The notes beneath the pieces were generated by a model, which saw only the letters and a list, made by a program, of their open reading frames with translations, was not told where the DNA came from and made no database searches. Positions 5,780 to 5,787 of a stretch of DNA of 5,787 nucleotides are shown piece after piece. The position numbers were made by a program, and so were the translations under genes. Location: the NCBI GenBank assembly GCA_035525015.1, contig DATLFC010000014.1:1-5787 (forward strand). Reading direction: 5' to 3'. How positions within the stretch are numbered: position 1 is the first letter of the stretch; the number at the start of each line of letters is the position of its first letter. The DNA comes from DATLEX01 sp035525015. Lineage in GTDB: Bacteria; Acidobacteriota; Thermoanaerobaculia; Gp7-AA8.

Positions 5780-5787
5780 GGAGTTGG

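Overview
The window reads as ordinary chromosomal DNA from a GC-rich, free-living bacterium. Several things would fit Acidobacteriota or a similar soil or sediment lineage: high GC third positions, a large exported protein built from carboxypeptidase-regulatory-like beta-sandwich repeats, a bacterial urate-degradation cluster, and a small protein family I associate loosely with environmental, multi-copy hypothetical genes. No marker gene fixes the phylum, so this placement is inference.

Layout. Positions 1-1267 (+) hold the C-terminal part of a catalase-peroxidase (KatG); its heme domain start lies before the window. A very stable hairpin (1293-1325) follows the stop. Next, 1389-3497 (+) encodes a 702-residue, probably exported, multidomain beta-sandwich protein of unknown function. 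It converges on a two-gene minus-strand operon that ends at a good intrinsic terminator (3496-3523, minus strand). The operon is transcribed from about 5318 down to 3580. Its first gene is an allantoicase fused to OHCU decarboxylase (5318-3891), and its second is 5-hydroxyisourate hydrolase (3891-3580), with a TGATG stop/start overlap. The last 370 bases (5416-5779, +) hold a small gene of a recognisable but uncharacterised type. It is broken by a frameshift near 5494 and ends in an AT-rich, palindrome-rich tail unlike anything else in the window.

How the genes work together. The minus-strand operon supplies three steps of urate breakdown: 5-hydroxyisourate to OHCU (hydrolase), OHCU to S-allantoin (decarboxylase domain), and allantoate to ureidoglycolate plus urea (allantoicase domains). 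The uric-acid oxidising enzyme and allantoinase, which would connect these steps, are not in the window. KatG could dispose of the peroxide made by a urate oxidase, but it sits on the other strand behind another gene, so this link is only a suggestion.

No wholly new system is evident. The most unusual items are the allantoicase/OHCU-decarboxylase fusion, whose two activities are not consecutive in the pathway, and the frameshifted small gene with its repeat-like tail. There is no tRNA, rRNA, CRISPR array, transposase or integrase that I can see. No stretch over 300 bases lacks a gene; the two longest gene-free gaps are 1268-1388 and 5319-5415.
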